DNA of 64,000 bases from Meridianimaribacter flavus (GTDB lineage Bacteria > Bacteroidota > Bacteroidia > Flavobacteriales > Flavobacteriaceae): contig NZ_SOQZ01000003.1 of NCBI RefSeq assembly GCF_004366715.1, forward strand, positions 5,001 to 69,000. Reading direction: 5' to 3'. Positions within the stretch are counted from its first letter, which is position 1. Every line of letters begins with the position of its first letter. Shown here piece after piece: positions 17,896 through 26,732 of this stretch. The notes under the pieces are model-generated. The model did no database searches. It worked only from the letters and a program-made list of their open reading frames with translations, and was not told the origin of the DNA. Both the position numbers and the translations under genes were made by a program.

Positions 17896-17921
17896 AAGTC
17901 CTAACATTACTGCTAGGACTT
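17896..17921 (-). terminator. gldJ terminator
   Basis: AAGTCCTA (17896-17903) and TAGGACTT (17914-17921) form a hairpin with a 10-nt loop. On the minus strand a T run follows. It lies 24 bases past the gldJ stop and immediately before murF. Confidence 0.75.
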
Positions 17922-17944
17922 TATATTTTTAAATTAATCTAGAA

Positions 17945-19615
17945 TTAATTTTTAGTCTTGTTTTTTCCTTTAGATTTTGAACCTACTCTAGACATAGCAC
18001 ATCTAAACCCGATATAGTCTGTTGCCATATCTTGAGGGAAGAATCTACGTTGAGCTGGATCTAACCAGTAGTCTCTATCTTTCCAAGAACCACCTTTGTA
18101 CACTCTTACTTTATCATTGATTAAAGAGGTTCTGTCGTTTGACTTATCGTATTCTTTAATTAAGTTACCTGAAGAATCTCTCTCAATATTATGCTTTGGA
18201 GAGTTGTACATTTTTCTAGTATTAGCAGTTTCTTCTTCGTCAAAACTTTCGTTATAGTAGCGAGAAGATCTAGCGTCACCATCTCTGTAGTTTCTGTTGT
18301 CACTAGTATCAAAATTTGTTCTTAAGTAAGTTTCGTTTTCGTCAACTGGAACTTGTAAAATTTCACCAGGTAAGTTTCTTGCAACAAGTTTACCATTACT
18401 TAAAGTATCATATACTACTTCTTCAGGAGTTACAATTTTAACTGTACCATCATCATTAATTGCGTTTTTAGTATAAACATTACCACGATAGTAGTTAAAG
18501 TCATTAAATTCATCATCTACAATTGGTCTGTATACGTCGGCAACCCATTCTGCAACGTTACCAGCCATATCGTATAATCCATAATCGTTAGCTTCGTAAG
18601 ACATAACTTGCGCAGTGATATCAGCACCATCGTCAGACCATCCTGCAATTCCACCGTAATCACCTTTTCCTTGCTTGAAGTTAGCTAATTGATCACCTCT
18701 AGACTTTCTTTTTCCAGAACGTGTGTATTGACCATTCCAAGGATATTTTTTTCTACCTCTGTAAGTGTTGTAGTTTCTTAATTCACTCATCCCAAGAGCA
18801 GCATATTCCCACTCTGCTTCAGATGGTAAACGGTATTTTGGAGAAATTACTCCAGTTTCTCTACTAGCGTAAACATTTATTTCGTTACCCTCAGCATCTG
18901 TTCTAGCTTTTCTTTTACCTCCTTTGAGTACTTCTTCGTTACCTCCAAAAGTTTCAGTTGGAGCAGTAATATAAGTGTCAGTGTTAAAGTTGCTATCAGC
19001 AGATGTATCAGTTAAGTGAGAATCTCTTTTTAAATAACCAGCATCTTGTAAGTACATTTCATTTACTCTATCTGTTCTCCAGTTAGCAAATTCAACGGCT
19101 TGAATCCAACTAACACCTACAACAGGGTATTCAGCATAACCAGGATGACGTAAATAGTTTTCAGTCATCATTTCAGCATATCCAAGACGGTTTCTCCAAA
19201 CTAATGTATCAGGAAGAGCTCCATCATAAATAAGTCTAAAGTTAGGATCGTCTGGTGGGTAAACTCTTTTAATCCAATCAAGATACTCTAAGTACATCAT
19301 GTTGGTTACCTCAGTTTCATCCATGTAAAAAGATTGTACATGTTGTTGGTTTGGGCTATTATTCCAATCATGCATAACATCATCTTGTACTTTACCCATG
19401 GTAAATGTACCTCCTTCTATAAAAACTAATCCAGGAGCAGTTTCTTGTTCTTTAAAGTTAGTATTGTACTGAAAACCTCCATTTTTGTCGTTGATGTTCC
19501 AGCCAGTGGCTCTAGAACTGTTCTTTGACGAAGAAGATTTCTTACAACTAAACATGGCTAAAGATAGCGTTAGGGCTAAAATTATCCGTAGGTTAAATAC
19601 ATTTTTCATATACAT
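17945..19615 (-). CDS. gldJ: Gliding motility lipoprotein GldJ
   Basis: A 556-residue outer-membrane-associated lipoprotein needed, in studied Flavobacterium, for gliding motility and for stability of the T9SS motor protein GldK. It has a signal peptide with lipobox AMFSC (Cys about residue 24). A formylglycine-generating-enzyme/sulfatase-modifying-factor fold follows: FIEGGTFTMG near residue 55, DETEVTN near 98, PVVGVSWIQAVEFANW near 165, LPSEAEWEYAALG near 262, DMAGNVAEWVADVY near 345, and YKGGSWKDRDYW and YIGFRCA close to the end. The family uses this fold structurally and not as an oxidase. The start may be Met1 or Met3. The gene is divergent from porU-porV, the conserved flavobacterial arrangement. 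Confidence 0.95.
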   Translation of the reverse strand: MYMKNVFNLRIILALTLSLAMFSCKKSSSSKNSSRATGWNINDKNGGFQYNTNFKEQETAPGLVFIEGGTFTMGKVQDDVMHDWNNSPNQQHVQSFYMDETEVTNMMYLEYLDWIKRVYPPDDPNFRLIYDGALPDTLVWRNRLGYAEMMTENYLRHPGYAEYPVVGVSWIQAVEFANWRTDRVNEMYLQDAGYLKRDSHLTDTSADSNFNTDTYITAPTETFGGNEEVLKGGKRKARTDAEGNEINVYASRETGVISPKYRLPSEAEWEYAALGMSELRNYNTYRGRKKYPWNGQYTRSGKRKSRGDQLANFKQGKGDYGGIAGWSDDGADITAQVMSYEANDYGLYDMAGNVAEWVADVYRPIVDDEFNDFNYYRGNVYTKNAINDDGTVKIVTPEEVVYDTLSNGKLVARNLPGEILQVPVDENETYLRTNFDTSDNRNYRDGDARSSRYYNESFDEEETANTRKMYNSPKHNIERDSSGNLIKEYDKSNDRTSLINDKVRVYKGGSWKDRDYWLDPAQRRFFPQDMATDYIGFRCAMSRVGSKSKGKNKTKN

Positions 19616-19806
19616 ACTTTTAAGTAAGCTAGTTTATTTTAGTGACGCAATATAGTAATTAAAGAAAAAATAACAACGTTTTTTTGTAATTTATATCAAA
19701 AAAAAAGTGCATTTCATCCTTTTTTTTGTACACGATATCGGATTTTTGCTCTTTTTATCGATGTAATTTGTTACCAATTAACGAACAAATAAATTAAATA
19801 TTGTTG

Positions 19807-19814
19807 TAATTTTG
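19807..19814 (+). promoter_or_regulatory. Candidate -7 element of porU
   Basis: TAATTTTG fits TAnnTTTG and lies 53 bases before the porU ATG. No TTG sits at the expected -33 distance. The 252-base gldJ-porU divergent gap is strongly AT-rich with several homopolymer A and T runs. I see no clear promoter for gldJ on the minus strand and no other structure. Confidence 0.4.
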
Positions 19815-19867
19815 AATAAAAAATTGAAAAGCTATAATAACATATCTGTACTAACGTTTATTATACT

Positions 19868-22800
19868 ATGAAAAAACACTTACTCTTACTTTTTGTATTA
19901 CTGCCTTTTATAGGGTTTTCTCAACAAAAAACATTTCAAATTAATTGGGAAGGAGAAAAAACATTAAGGGCTGATTCTTCAATTGTTACTGTTCCATATT
20001 TTAATAAGGACAACTTTAATTTTAGTAATACTGATGGATTGAAGTTTTTTGCACATTGGAAAACCAACAACTATATCAATGAAAGCTCTGTTCAATTAGC
20101 TAATGTTTCATACTCAACTATTAGTGCAACAGATTTAAAAGGAGTTCCAATTAATACCATTTCTAATTCACCTGAATTAAAACTATCAAATGCAATAGCA
20201 AGAGATGATGTGTCTGCTTATTTAGAGTTGAAACCTATTGTTAAACAAAATGGAGTGTATAAAAAAATTACTTCATTTACCGTAAGCTACAGCACAACTA
20301 ATAGTTCTAGTGCTTTAGGAAGATCTTCTAGCTCTATGTTGCAAACAAACGCAGTTACAAACTCTGTGTTGGCTTCTGGGAGTTGGTATAGGTTTTATGT
20401 AGATACTACAGGTGTTTTTAGACTAACTAAAAGTTTTTTAAATCAGTTAGGTGTTAATACAAACTCGGTGGATCCTAGAAATATTAAAGTCTATGGAAAT
20501 GGAGGAGCAATGTTGCCTAAAGAAAACTCAGTTTTTTATCCAATTGACTTAACTGAGAATGCTATCAAGTTTGTTGGTGAAGAAGATGGTGATTTTGATA
20601 ATGACGATTATATATTGTTTTATGCAGAAGGACCAAGAGGCTATAATGAAGAGAGTAATACCAATATAAACGCATATACCGATAAATCTTATTACTATAT
20701 TAATATTAGTAGTGGAATGGGAAAAAGAATCCCGGAAGCTACTCAGCCAAACGATGATGCAGATTTTGAAGTAAACACATTTCAGGATTATCAATTTCAT
20801 GAAATAGACCAATATAATTTAGTGAAAGTAGGTAGGCGATGGTTTGGAGATAGGTTTGATATCGAAAATGAAAAAGAGTTTACTTTTACATTTCCAAATT
20901 TAGTGACTTCTGAACCTGCTAGAGTGAGGGTTTATGCTGCTGCAGTTTCTGAAATTGGAACATCAATGGAAGTAAAGCTTAATGGAAATACAATCTCAAA
21001 TTTTACTTTTGCAGCAATTGATAATCCAACTCTAGCTTCTGGAGGGTTTTTTAATAGTGATTTAATGCTTAACTCTCCTGATGTTGTATTTAACTTAAAG
21101 TATAATAACAATAATAATCCTGCTTCTTTAGGGTACTTAGATTATATTTCTGTAGAAGCTACCAGAGAGCTGAGTTTTGAAGGAGGTCAGTTTACTTTTA
21201 AAAATGCTAATGTGGCAACCTCTGCTGGAATAGCTCAATACAATTTGGCTAATGCAGCTAACGTTTCAGAAGTATGGGATATAACAGATAAGTATAATGT
21301 AGTAGGCTATACAAATTTTGATCAAAGTTCAAACTTTAGTTTTAAAACTACAGCAGGTACTTCAAAAATATATTTGGCAGTTACACCTTCAGATTATTTT
21401 CAACCACTAAGAGAAAGTGTTACTACAATTGCGAACCAAAATATAAAAGGAACAATATTTAATAATAGTTCAGGAGAGTTTGAAGATATAGACTATTTAA
21501 TAATTTCACCAAATGCACTAGCGTCACAAGCTGAAAGACTAGCGCAAATCAATAGAGATCAATATGGGTTAACTGTTAAAGTTGTGACCTTAAATGAAAT
21601 TTATAACGAATTTAGTTCAGGTAATGTTGATGTTACTGCAATAAGGAACCTTGTTAGATATGTGTACCATAATGCAAGTGCTCCAGATAAAAGACTCAAG
21701 TATTTATGTTTATTTGGTGATGCATCTTATGATCATAAAGAACGTATAGCGCCTAAAACAGATGTAGTACCATCATGGCATTCTTATGCTAGTTTTAGTC
21801 TTACAGACTCTTTTGTGTCTGATGATTACTATGGGTTGATGGACGAAAATGAAGGTAATATGGCAAGCAACAACTTATTAGATATTGCAGTTGGAAGAAT
21901 TTTGGCTCAAGATTTACAAAGTGCGACTGAGCTAGTGGATAAAATTGACTCTTATCATAAAACTGCATCTTTTGGTAGTTGGAGAAATAATTGCATCTTT
22001 ATTTCAGATGATGTTGATGAAGCTTGGGAAAGAATTTTACAGGAAACAACAGATGAAATTGCAGATTTAGTCACTGAAGAAAAACCATTCATTAACGCTA
22101 TAAAAATTCATTCCGACTCTTATCAACAAGAATCGACATCGAGTGGAGATAGTAATCCTTCAGTTAATAAAGCTATTAGAGACGCGATAGATGTAGGTGC
22201 GTTAGTCGTGAATTACTTCGGTCATGGAGGAGAAGATGGGCTTTCAGGTGAAAGAATTTTTGATAAAATTGATTCTCAAGAAGTAAATAACACCTGTAAG
22301 TATAACTGTTTTGTTACTGTAACATGCGAGTACACAAGGTTTGATGATCCATTAAGACCAACAGCAGGAGAATATACCTATTGGAATAAAGAAGGAGGAG
22401 CTATAGGGTTGATTACTACAACTAGGCAAATTTTTGTTAGTGTGGGTGTATCATTTAATATAAAGTTAACCGAATATATGTTTGCTTTTGGTTCTAATGA
22501 ATACCCTTCAATTGCTGAAGCCTTGAGGTTAACAAAAACACACCCTACAATTTCAGGTATATCACAAAAACGTTTGGTGTTTTATATTGGAGATCCAGCA
22601 ATGAAGCTAGCATTTCCTAAACCAGATATTAGATTAACAGCAGTTAACGATGTTTCAATTGATCAAGAAACAGACGTTTTAAAAGCATTAGATAAGGTTA
22701 AATTATCTGGAGAAGTAGTTGATGAATCAGGTAACCTTATTCCAAATTATAATGGTGTATTAACAGCAACAGTTTTTGATAAAAATATAGAAAGACAAAC

Positions 22801-23740
22801 ATTAGGTAATGATGGTACTACTGAAAACGGTCAACTCATTATCATGGATTTTGAAACATTAGGAGAAATTATTTTTAAAGGACAAGCAACTGTAGAAAAC
22901 GGTCAGTTTGACTTTGAGTTTGTGGTGCCTAGAGATATTAGTATTCCTGTAGGTAATGGTAAGGTTAGTTTTTATGCACAAACTGAAAATCCTGCACAAG
23001 ACCAAACAGGAGCAAGTTTTGATATTCAAGTTGGAGGTATTAACGAAAATGCAGAAGAAGATAATATTGGACCAGTTATAAACCTTTATATGAATGATGA
23101 AAACTTCGTTTCAGGAGGAATAACTAACGAAGCTCCAACACTTTTAGCAAAACTTCAAGATGATAATGGTATTAATACATCAAGTGGAGTAGGACATGAT
23201 ATTGTTGCTATTATTGATGGAGATGAAGCAAACCCTTATATTTTAAACGATTATTATCAAGCTAACGTTGATGATTACCAAAATGGAGAGGTGACTTATC
23301 CATTTAGAGATTTAGAACCAGGTTTGCATACATTAACCTTAAAAGCTTGGGATGTTTACAACAATTCATCAACTTCTGAAATACAGTTTGTAGTTCATGA
23401 TAAAGATGAAAAACTAGTTATTACTAACGTACTTAACTATCCAAATCCGTTTGTAAACTACACTGAATTTTGGTTCAATCACAATAGTTCAGATAATTTA
23501 GACGTTTCTATACAGATATTTACGGTTTCAGGGAAACTAGTAAGAACTTTAAACGGTCAAACCAATTCCGAAGGATGCTGTAATAATGGAACATCTTCGT
23601 TATCAAGAAGCATTGTTTGGGATGGAAGAGACGATTTTGGAGATAAAATAGGAAAAGGGGTTTATATTTATAAGCTAAAAGTGCGATCAAACCAATTAAA
23701 CAAACAGGTAGAAAAAATTCAAAAACTTGTAATACTATAA
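19868..23740 (+). CDS. porU: Type IX secretion system sortase PorU
   Basis: A 1290-residue outer-membrane-attached gingipain-like (C25) protease. It removes the C-terminal sorting signal of T9SS cargo and links the cargo to the cell surface. A signal peptide ends near GFSQQ (residues 16-20). The catalytic dyad is visible as His786 in NYFGHGGEDGL and Cys820 in VTVTCEYTRFDDP. Upstream are the pro/immunoglobulin-like regions, and downstream are beta domains. The end (about 1185-1290) is itself a sorting-type domain: NYPNPFVNYTEFWFNH, FTVSGKLVRTL, and WDGRDDFGDKIGKGVYIYK. porV follows after 65 bases. The length is typical. Confidence 0.95.
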   Translation: MKKHLLLLFVLLPFIGFSQQKTFQINWEGEKTLRADSSIVTVPYFNKDNFNFSNTDGLKFFAHWKTNNYINESSVQLANVSYSTISATDLKGVPINTISNSPELKLSNAIARDDVSAYLELKPIVKQNGVYKKITSFTVSYSTTNSSSALGRSSSSMLQTNAVTNSVLASGSWYRFYVDTTGVFRLTKSFLNQLGVNTNSVDPRNIKVYGNGGAMLPKENSVFYPIDLTENAIKFVGEEDGDFDNDDYILFYAEGPRGYNEESNTNINAYTDKSYYYINISSGMGKRIPEATQPNDDADFEVNTFQDYQFHEIDQYNLVKVGRRWFGDRFDIENEKEFTFTFPNLVTSEPARVRVYAAAVSEIGTSMEVKLNGNTISNFTFAAIDNPTLASGGFFNSDLMLNSPDVVFNLKYNNNNNPASLGYLDYISVEATRELSFEGGQFTFKNANVATSAGIAQYNLANAANVSEVWDITDKYNVVGYTNFDQSSNFSFKTTAGTSKIYLAVTPSDYFQPLRESVTTIANQNIKGTIFNNSSGEFEDIDYLIISPNALASQAERLAQINRDQYGLTVKVVTLNEIYNEFSSGNVDVTAIRNLVRYVYHNASAPDKRLKYLCLFGDASYDHKERIAPKTDVVPSWHSYASFSLTDSFVSDDYYGLMDENEGNMASNNLLDIAVGRILAQDLQSATELVDKIDSYHKTASFGSWRNNCIFISDDVDEAWERILQETTDEIADLVTEEKPFINAIKIHSDSYQQESTSSGDSNPSVNKAIRDAIDVGALVVNYFGHGGEDGLSGERIFDKIDSQEVNNTCKYNCFVTVTCEYTRFDDPLRPTAGEYTYWNKEGGAIGLITTTRQIFVSVGVSFNIKLTEYMFAFGSNEYPSIAEALRLTKTHPTISGISQKRLVFYIGDPAMKLAFPKPDIRLTAVNDVSIDQETDVLKALDKVKLSGEVVDESGNLIPNYNGVLTATVFDKNIERQTLGNDGTTENGQLIIMDFETLGEIIFKGQATVENGQFDFEFVVPRDISIPVGNGKVSFYAQTENPAQDQTGASFDIQVGGINENAEEDNIGPVINLYMNDENFVSGGITNEAPTLLAKLQDDNGINTSSGVGHDIVAIIDGDEANPYILNDYYQANVDDYQNGEVTYPFRDLEPGLHTLTLKAWDVYNNSSTSEIQFVVHDKDEKLVITNVLNYPNPFVNYTEFWFNHNSSDNLDVSIQIFTVSGKLVRTLNGQTNSEGCCNNGTSSLSRSIVWDGRDDFGDKIGKGVYIYKLKVRSNQLNKQVEKIQKLVIL

Positions 23741-23756
23741 TAAAGATTTATATTTG
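23727..23756 (+). promoter_or_regulatory. Candidate internal promoter for porV
   Basis: TTG (23727-23729), 19 bases, TATATTTG (23749-23756) fits the consensus. It starts within the last porU codons and ends 49 bases before porV. It would let porV be expressed more strongly than porU, which is plausible because PorV is the abundant shuttle. Confidence 0.6.
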
Positions 23757-23805
23757 CTAAATATTTTAGTGGTTTATAATCACTAAGTTGAATACTTAAT
23801 AACAC

Positions 23806-25026
23806 ATGAAAAAATACACAATTGCCCTAATTACTTTATTAGTTTTTAATATTTCAAATGCACAGGAAGAAACTGTTGTTTTTGATAATCAATCATCAGT
23901 AATTACAACAGGCGTTCCTTTTTTACTTATAGCATCTGATGCTCGTGCAGCAGGTATGGGAGATATGGGAGTAGCAACATCAGCCGATGCGTATTCACAA
24001 CAATGGAATCCAGCAAAATATGCATTTTCTGAAACCAAATCAGGTATTGGAGTAAGTTATACGCCTTATTTAAGTAAACTTGTAAATGACATCTTTTTAG
24101 GGAATATTACGTATTTCAACCGAATTAACGAAGGAAGTGCTTTCGCTGCAAGTTTTAAATACTTTAGCCTTGGTGAAATTGAAATTGTACAAGATGAATT
24201 TTCTGAAGCTTTAATAGAAAAACCAAACGAACTTACTGTAGATGTATCTTACTCTTTACGTTTAGCAGATCAGTTTTCAATGGCAGTGGCTTTAAGATAT
24301 TTGCGTTCAGATTTAAGAATTCAAGCAGTTGATGCTAATGCAAGTGCTGCAAGCTCAATAGGAGTTGATATTGCAGGATATTATCAAAGTGAAGAAGAAG
24401 CATATAACGATTTTAACGGTCGTTGGAGAGCAGGATTTGCAATTCAAAACCTTGGTCCAAAAATTAAATATGACGATGCTGGAAGAGAAAACTTTATTCC
24501 TACCAACCTAAAACTTGGTGGTGGATTCGATTTTATTTTTGACGATTATAATAAACTGTCAGTTACTGCAGAAGTTAACAAGTTATTAGTACCAACACCT
24601 CCAGTCTTAGGTTTTGTTGATACTGTTCAAGAAGGAGATACTGAGCCTAATGGGCAGCAAGATGCTAATGAACCAACAATAATTGTTGAAGGTAAAGATA
24701 ACGATGTAAGTTTTGTAAAAGGTATTTTTCAATCTTTTAGTGATGCACCAGGAGGATTTAGCGAAGAGTTAAAAGAGTTTACATGGGCTTTAGGAGCTGA
24801 GTATAAATACCAAGACTCATTTGCGTTTAGAGCAGGTTACTTTAATGAAAGCGAAGATAAAGGAGCAAGAAAGTTTTTTGCTTTAGGAGCAGGATTTAAA
24901 TACTCTGCAATAGATATTGACATGTCATATCTGTTTTCAGCATCAAAAGTACAAAGTCCATTAGAGAACACGTTGCGTTTCTCATTAACGTTTAACTTTG
25001 GAGATGGTGAATATGATGAATATTAG
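23806..25026 (+). CDS. porV: Type IX secretion system outer-membrane protein PorV (LptO)
   Basis: A 406-residue FadL-like beta-barrel that receives cargo from the SprA translocon and brings it to PorU. The signal peptide ends near SNAQE (residues 16-20). The conserved N-terminal hatch segment LLIASDARAAGMGDMGVATSADAY lies at about 41-64, with QQWNPAKYAF next. Alternating aromatic strands continue to a C-terminal LRFSLTFNFGDGEYDEY, as expected for a barrel end. An acidic loop at about 270-300 (EGDTEPNGQQDANEP) is probably surface-exposed. It follows porU in the standard order. Confidence 0.95.
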   Translation: MKKYTIALITLLVFNISNAQEETVVFDNQSSVITTGVPFLLIASDARAAGMGDMGVATSADAYSQQWNPAKYAFSETKSGIGVSYTPYLSKLVNDIFLGNITYFNRINEGSAFAASFKYFSLGEIEIVQDEFSEALIEKPNELTVDVSYSLRLADQFSMAVALRYLRSDLRIQAVDANASAASSIGVDIAGYYQSEEEAYNDFNGRWRAGFAIQNLGPKIKYDDAGRENFIPTNLKLGGGFDFIFDDYNKLSVTAEVNKLLVPTPPVLGFVDTVQEGDTEPNGQQDANEPTIIVEGKDNDVSFVKGIFQSFSDAPGGFSEELKEFTWALGAEYKYQDSFAFRAGYFNESEDKGARKFFALGAGFKYSAIDIDMSYLFSASKVQSPLENTLRFSLTFNFGDGEYDEY

Positions 25027-25050
25027 ACATTCATTTTTAATAAACAAACT

Positions 25051-25081
25051 AAAAACTATTGTTAACAGCAATAGTTTTTTT
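25051..25081 (+). terminator. porU-porV terminator
   Basis: AAAAACTATTG (25051-25061) pairs with CAATAGTTTTT (25069-25079) around a 7-nt loop, followed by a T run, 24 bases after the porV stop. Confidence 0.88.
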
Positions 25082-25122
25082 GTCTAAAATAGTTTTATAC
25101 CTTTATTAAGTAAAATATAAAA

Positions 25123-25605
25123 GTGAAAGAAGTAAAGATAGAATCCGTTTTGACGGTTTACGATAATATAGAAGAGCTTTCCAAAGATGTGATAAGCTTA
25201 ATGGAAAAAGCTATGGAAGCACGACAAAATGCTTACGCTCCTTATTCAAAGTTCAATGTTGGTGCTGCTTTACTTCTAGATAATGGAGAAGTTGTTACAG
25301 GCAGTAACCAAGAAAACGCATCTTATCCTTCTGGGCTTTGTGCAGAGCGAACAGCCATTTATTATGCAGGCGCAAAATATCCCAAAGCTAAAATTGTTCA
25401 AATGGCAATAATAGCAGGTTCTACAATAAAACAAACAATGTCACCAATTCCACCTTGTGGTGCGTGTAGACAGGCAATAGCTGAGTATGAAGTAAAACAA
25501 GATGCACCTATTGAAATCTATTTTATGGGAGAAACAGGAAAGGTTGTAAAGTCAAATTCATTGGCAAATCTTCTGCCTTTAGTTTTTGATAAATCATTTC
25601 TATAA
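25123..25605 (+). CDS. cdd: Cytidine deaminase
   Basis: Hydrolyses cytidine or deoxycytidine to (deoxy)uridine and ammonia in pyrimidine salvage. It is 160 residues, the size of homotetrameric enzymes. Zinc and catalytic motifs are SGLCAERTAIYYAG (CAE, about residues 70-83) and PIPPCGACRQ (PCxxC, about 109-118). It starts with GTG, read as MKEVKIES. No ATG lies in frame before residue 27, and the GTG start keeps the N-terminal helix. It stands alone between terminators and the pdhA promoter. Confidence 0.94.
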   Translation: MKEVKIESVLTVYDNIEELSKDVISLMEKAMEARQNAYAPYSKFNVGAALLLDNGEVVTGSNQENASYPSGLCAERTAIYYAGAKYPKAKIVQMAIIAGSTIKQTMSPIPPCGACRQAIAEYEVKQDAPIEIYFMGETGKVVKSNSLANLLPLVFDKSFL

Positions 25606-25658
25606 CGTTTTCGGTAAAAATTTACGAATTACTGTTTTTTCATTAATATGTAAAGTGT

Positions 25659-25666
25659 TACTTTTG
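25659..25666 (+). promoter_or_regulatory. Candidate -7 element for pdhA-pdhC
   Basis: TACTTTTG matches TAnnTTTG and is 61 bases before the pdhA ATG. No good -33 TTG is seen. Confidence 0.4.
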
Positions 25667-25727
25667 TTATTCGCTTGTGTCAATTTTATTAGGACACGCA
25701 TTGTTTTTCTTTTATAAATTAAGTTAA

Positions 25728-26726
25728 ATGCAAAAAGTAACAAAAGAAGTTTACCTTAAATGGTATGAAGACATGTTATTCTGGAGAAAGTTTGAAGACA
25801 AACTAGCTGCAGTTTATATCCAACAAAAAGTAAGAGGATTTCTTCACTTGTACAATGGTCAAGAAGCAGTGTTAGCAGGAGCGCTACACGCTATGGACTT
25901 GACTAAAGATAAAATGATAACCGCATATCGTAACCACGTACAACCAATTGGTATGGGTGTAGATCCAAAACGTGTTATGGCAGAATTATATGGTAAAGCA
26001 ACAGGTACCTCTCAAGGTCTTGGTGGTTCAATGCATATTTTTTCTAAAGAACACCGTTTTTATGGTGGTCATGGTATTGTAGGTGGTCAAATTCCTCTAG
26101 GTGCTGGTATTGCATTTGGTGATAAATATCATGGTAGTGATGCTGTAACACTTTGCTGCTTTGGTGATGGTGCTGCAAGACAAGGTTCACTTCACGAAAC
26201 GTTCAACTTGGCAATGTTATGGAAATTACCAGTAGTATTTGTTTGTGAAAACAACGGTTATGCTATGGGAACATCTGTAGAGCGCACTGCAAACCATACA
26301 GATATCTGGAAACTAGGTTTAGGGTACGAAATGCCTTCTGGACCTGTTGATGGTATGAATCCTGTAAAAGTTGCTGAAGCCTTTGATGAAGCAATTCAAA
26401 GAGCTAGACGCGGTGATGGACCAACATTTTTAGAATTAAAAACATACCGTTACAGAGGGCACTCAATGTCTGATGCACAACACTACAGAACAAAAGAAGA
26501 AGTTGAAGAGTACAAGAAAATAGATCCTATTACACAAGTAAAAGATATTATCTTGGAAAACAAATATGCAACTGAAGCTGATATAAAAGTTATTGACAAG
26601 CGCGTAAAAGATTTAGTAAGCGAATGCGAAAAATTTGCTGAAGAATCTCCATTCCCAGAAAAGAATGTTATGTACGATGCGGTTTACGAGCAACAAGATT
26701 ATCCATTTATACAACACAAACTATAA
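25728..26726 (+). CDS. pdhA: Pyruvate dehydrogenase E1 component, alpha subunit
   Basis: A 332-residue thiamine-diphosphate-dependent subunit that decarboxylates pyruvate and passes the acetyl group to lipoyl-E2. Seen: FLHLYNGQEAV (about 38-48), GGSMHIFSKEHRFYGGHGIVGGQ (about 100-122, two conserved stretches), the ThDP site GDGAARQGSLHETFNLA ending in VCENNGYAMGT (about 146-182), and the phosphorylation-loop-like YRYRGHSMSDAQHYR (about 240-254). The E2 gene starts six bases after its stop. The partner E1 beta gene is not next to it and must be elsewhere. Confidence 0.95.
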   Translation: MQKVTKEVYLKWYEDMLFWRKFEDKLAAVYIQQKVRGFLHLYNGQEAVLAGALHAMDLTKDKMITAYRNHVQPIGMGVDPKRVMAELYGKATGTSQGLGGSMHIFSKEHRFYGGHGIVGGQIPLGAGIAFGDKYHGSDAVTLCCFGDGAARQGSLHETFNLAMLWKLPVVFVCENNGYAMGTSVERTANHTDIWKLGLGYEMPSGPVDGMNPVKVAEAFDEAIQRARRGDGPTFLELKTYRYRGHSMSDAQHYRTKEEVEEYKKIDPITQVKDIILENKYATEADIKVIDKRVKDLVSECEKFAEESPFPEKNVMYDAVYEQQDYPFIQHKL

Positions 26727-26732
26727 TAAGAT

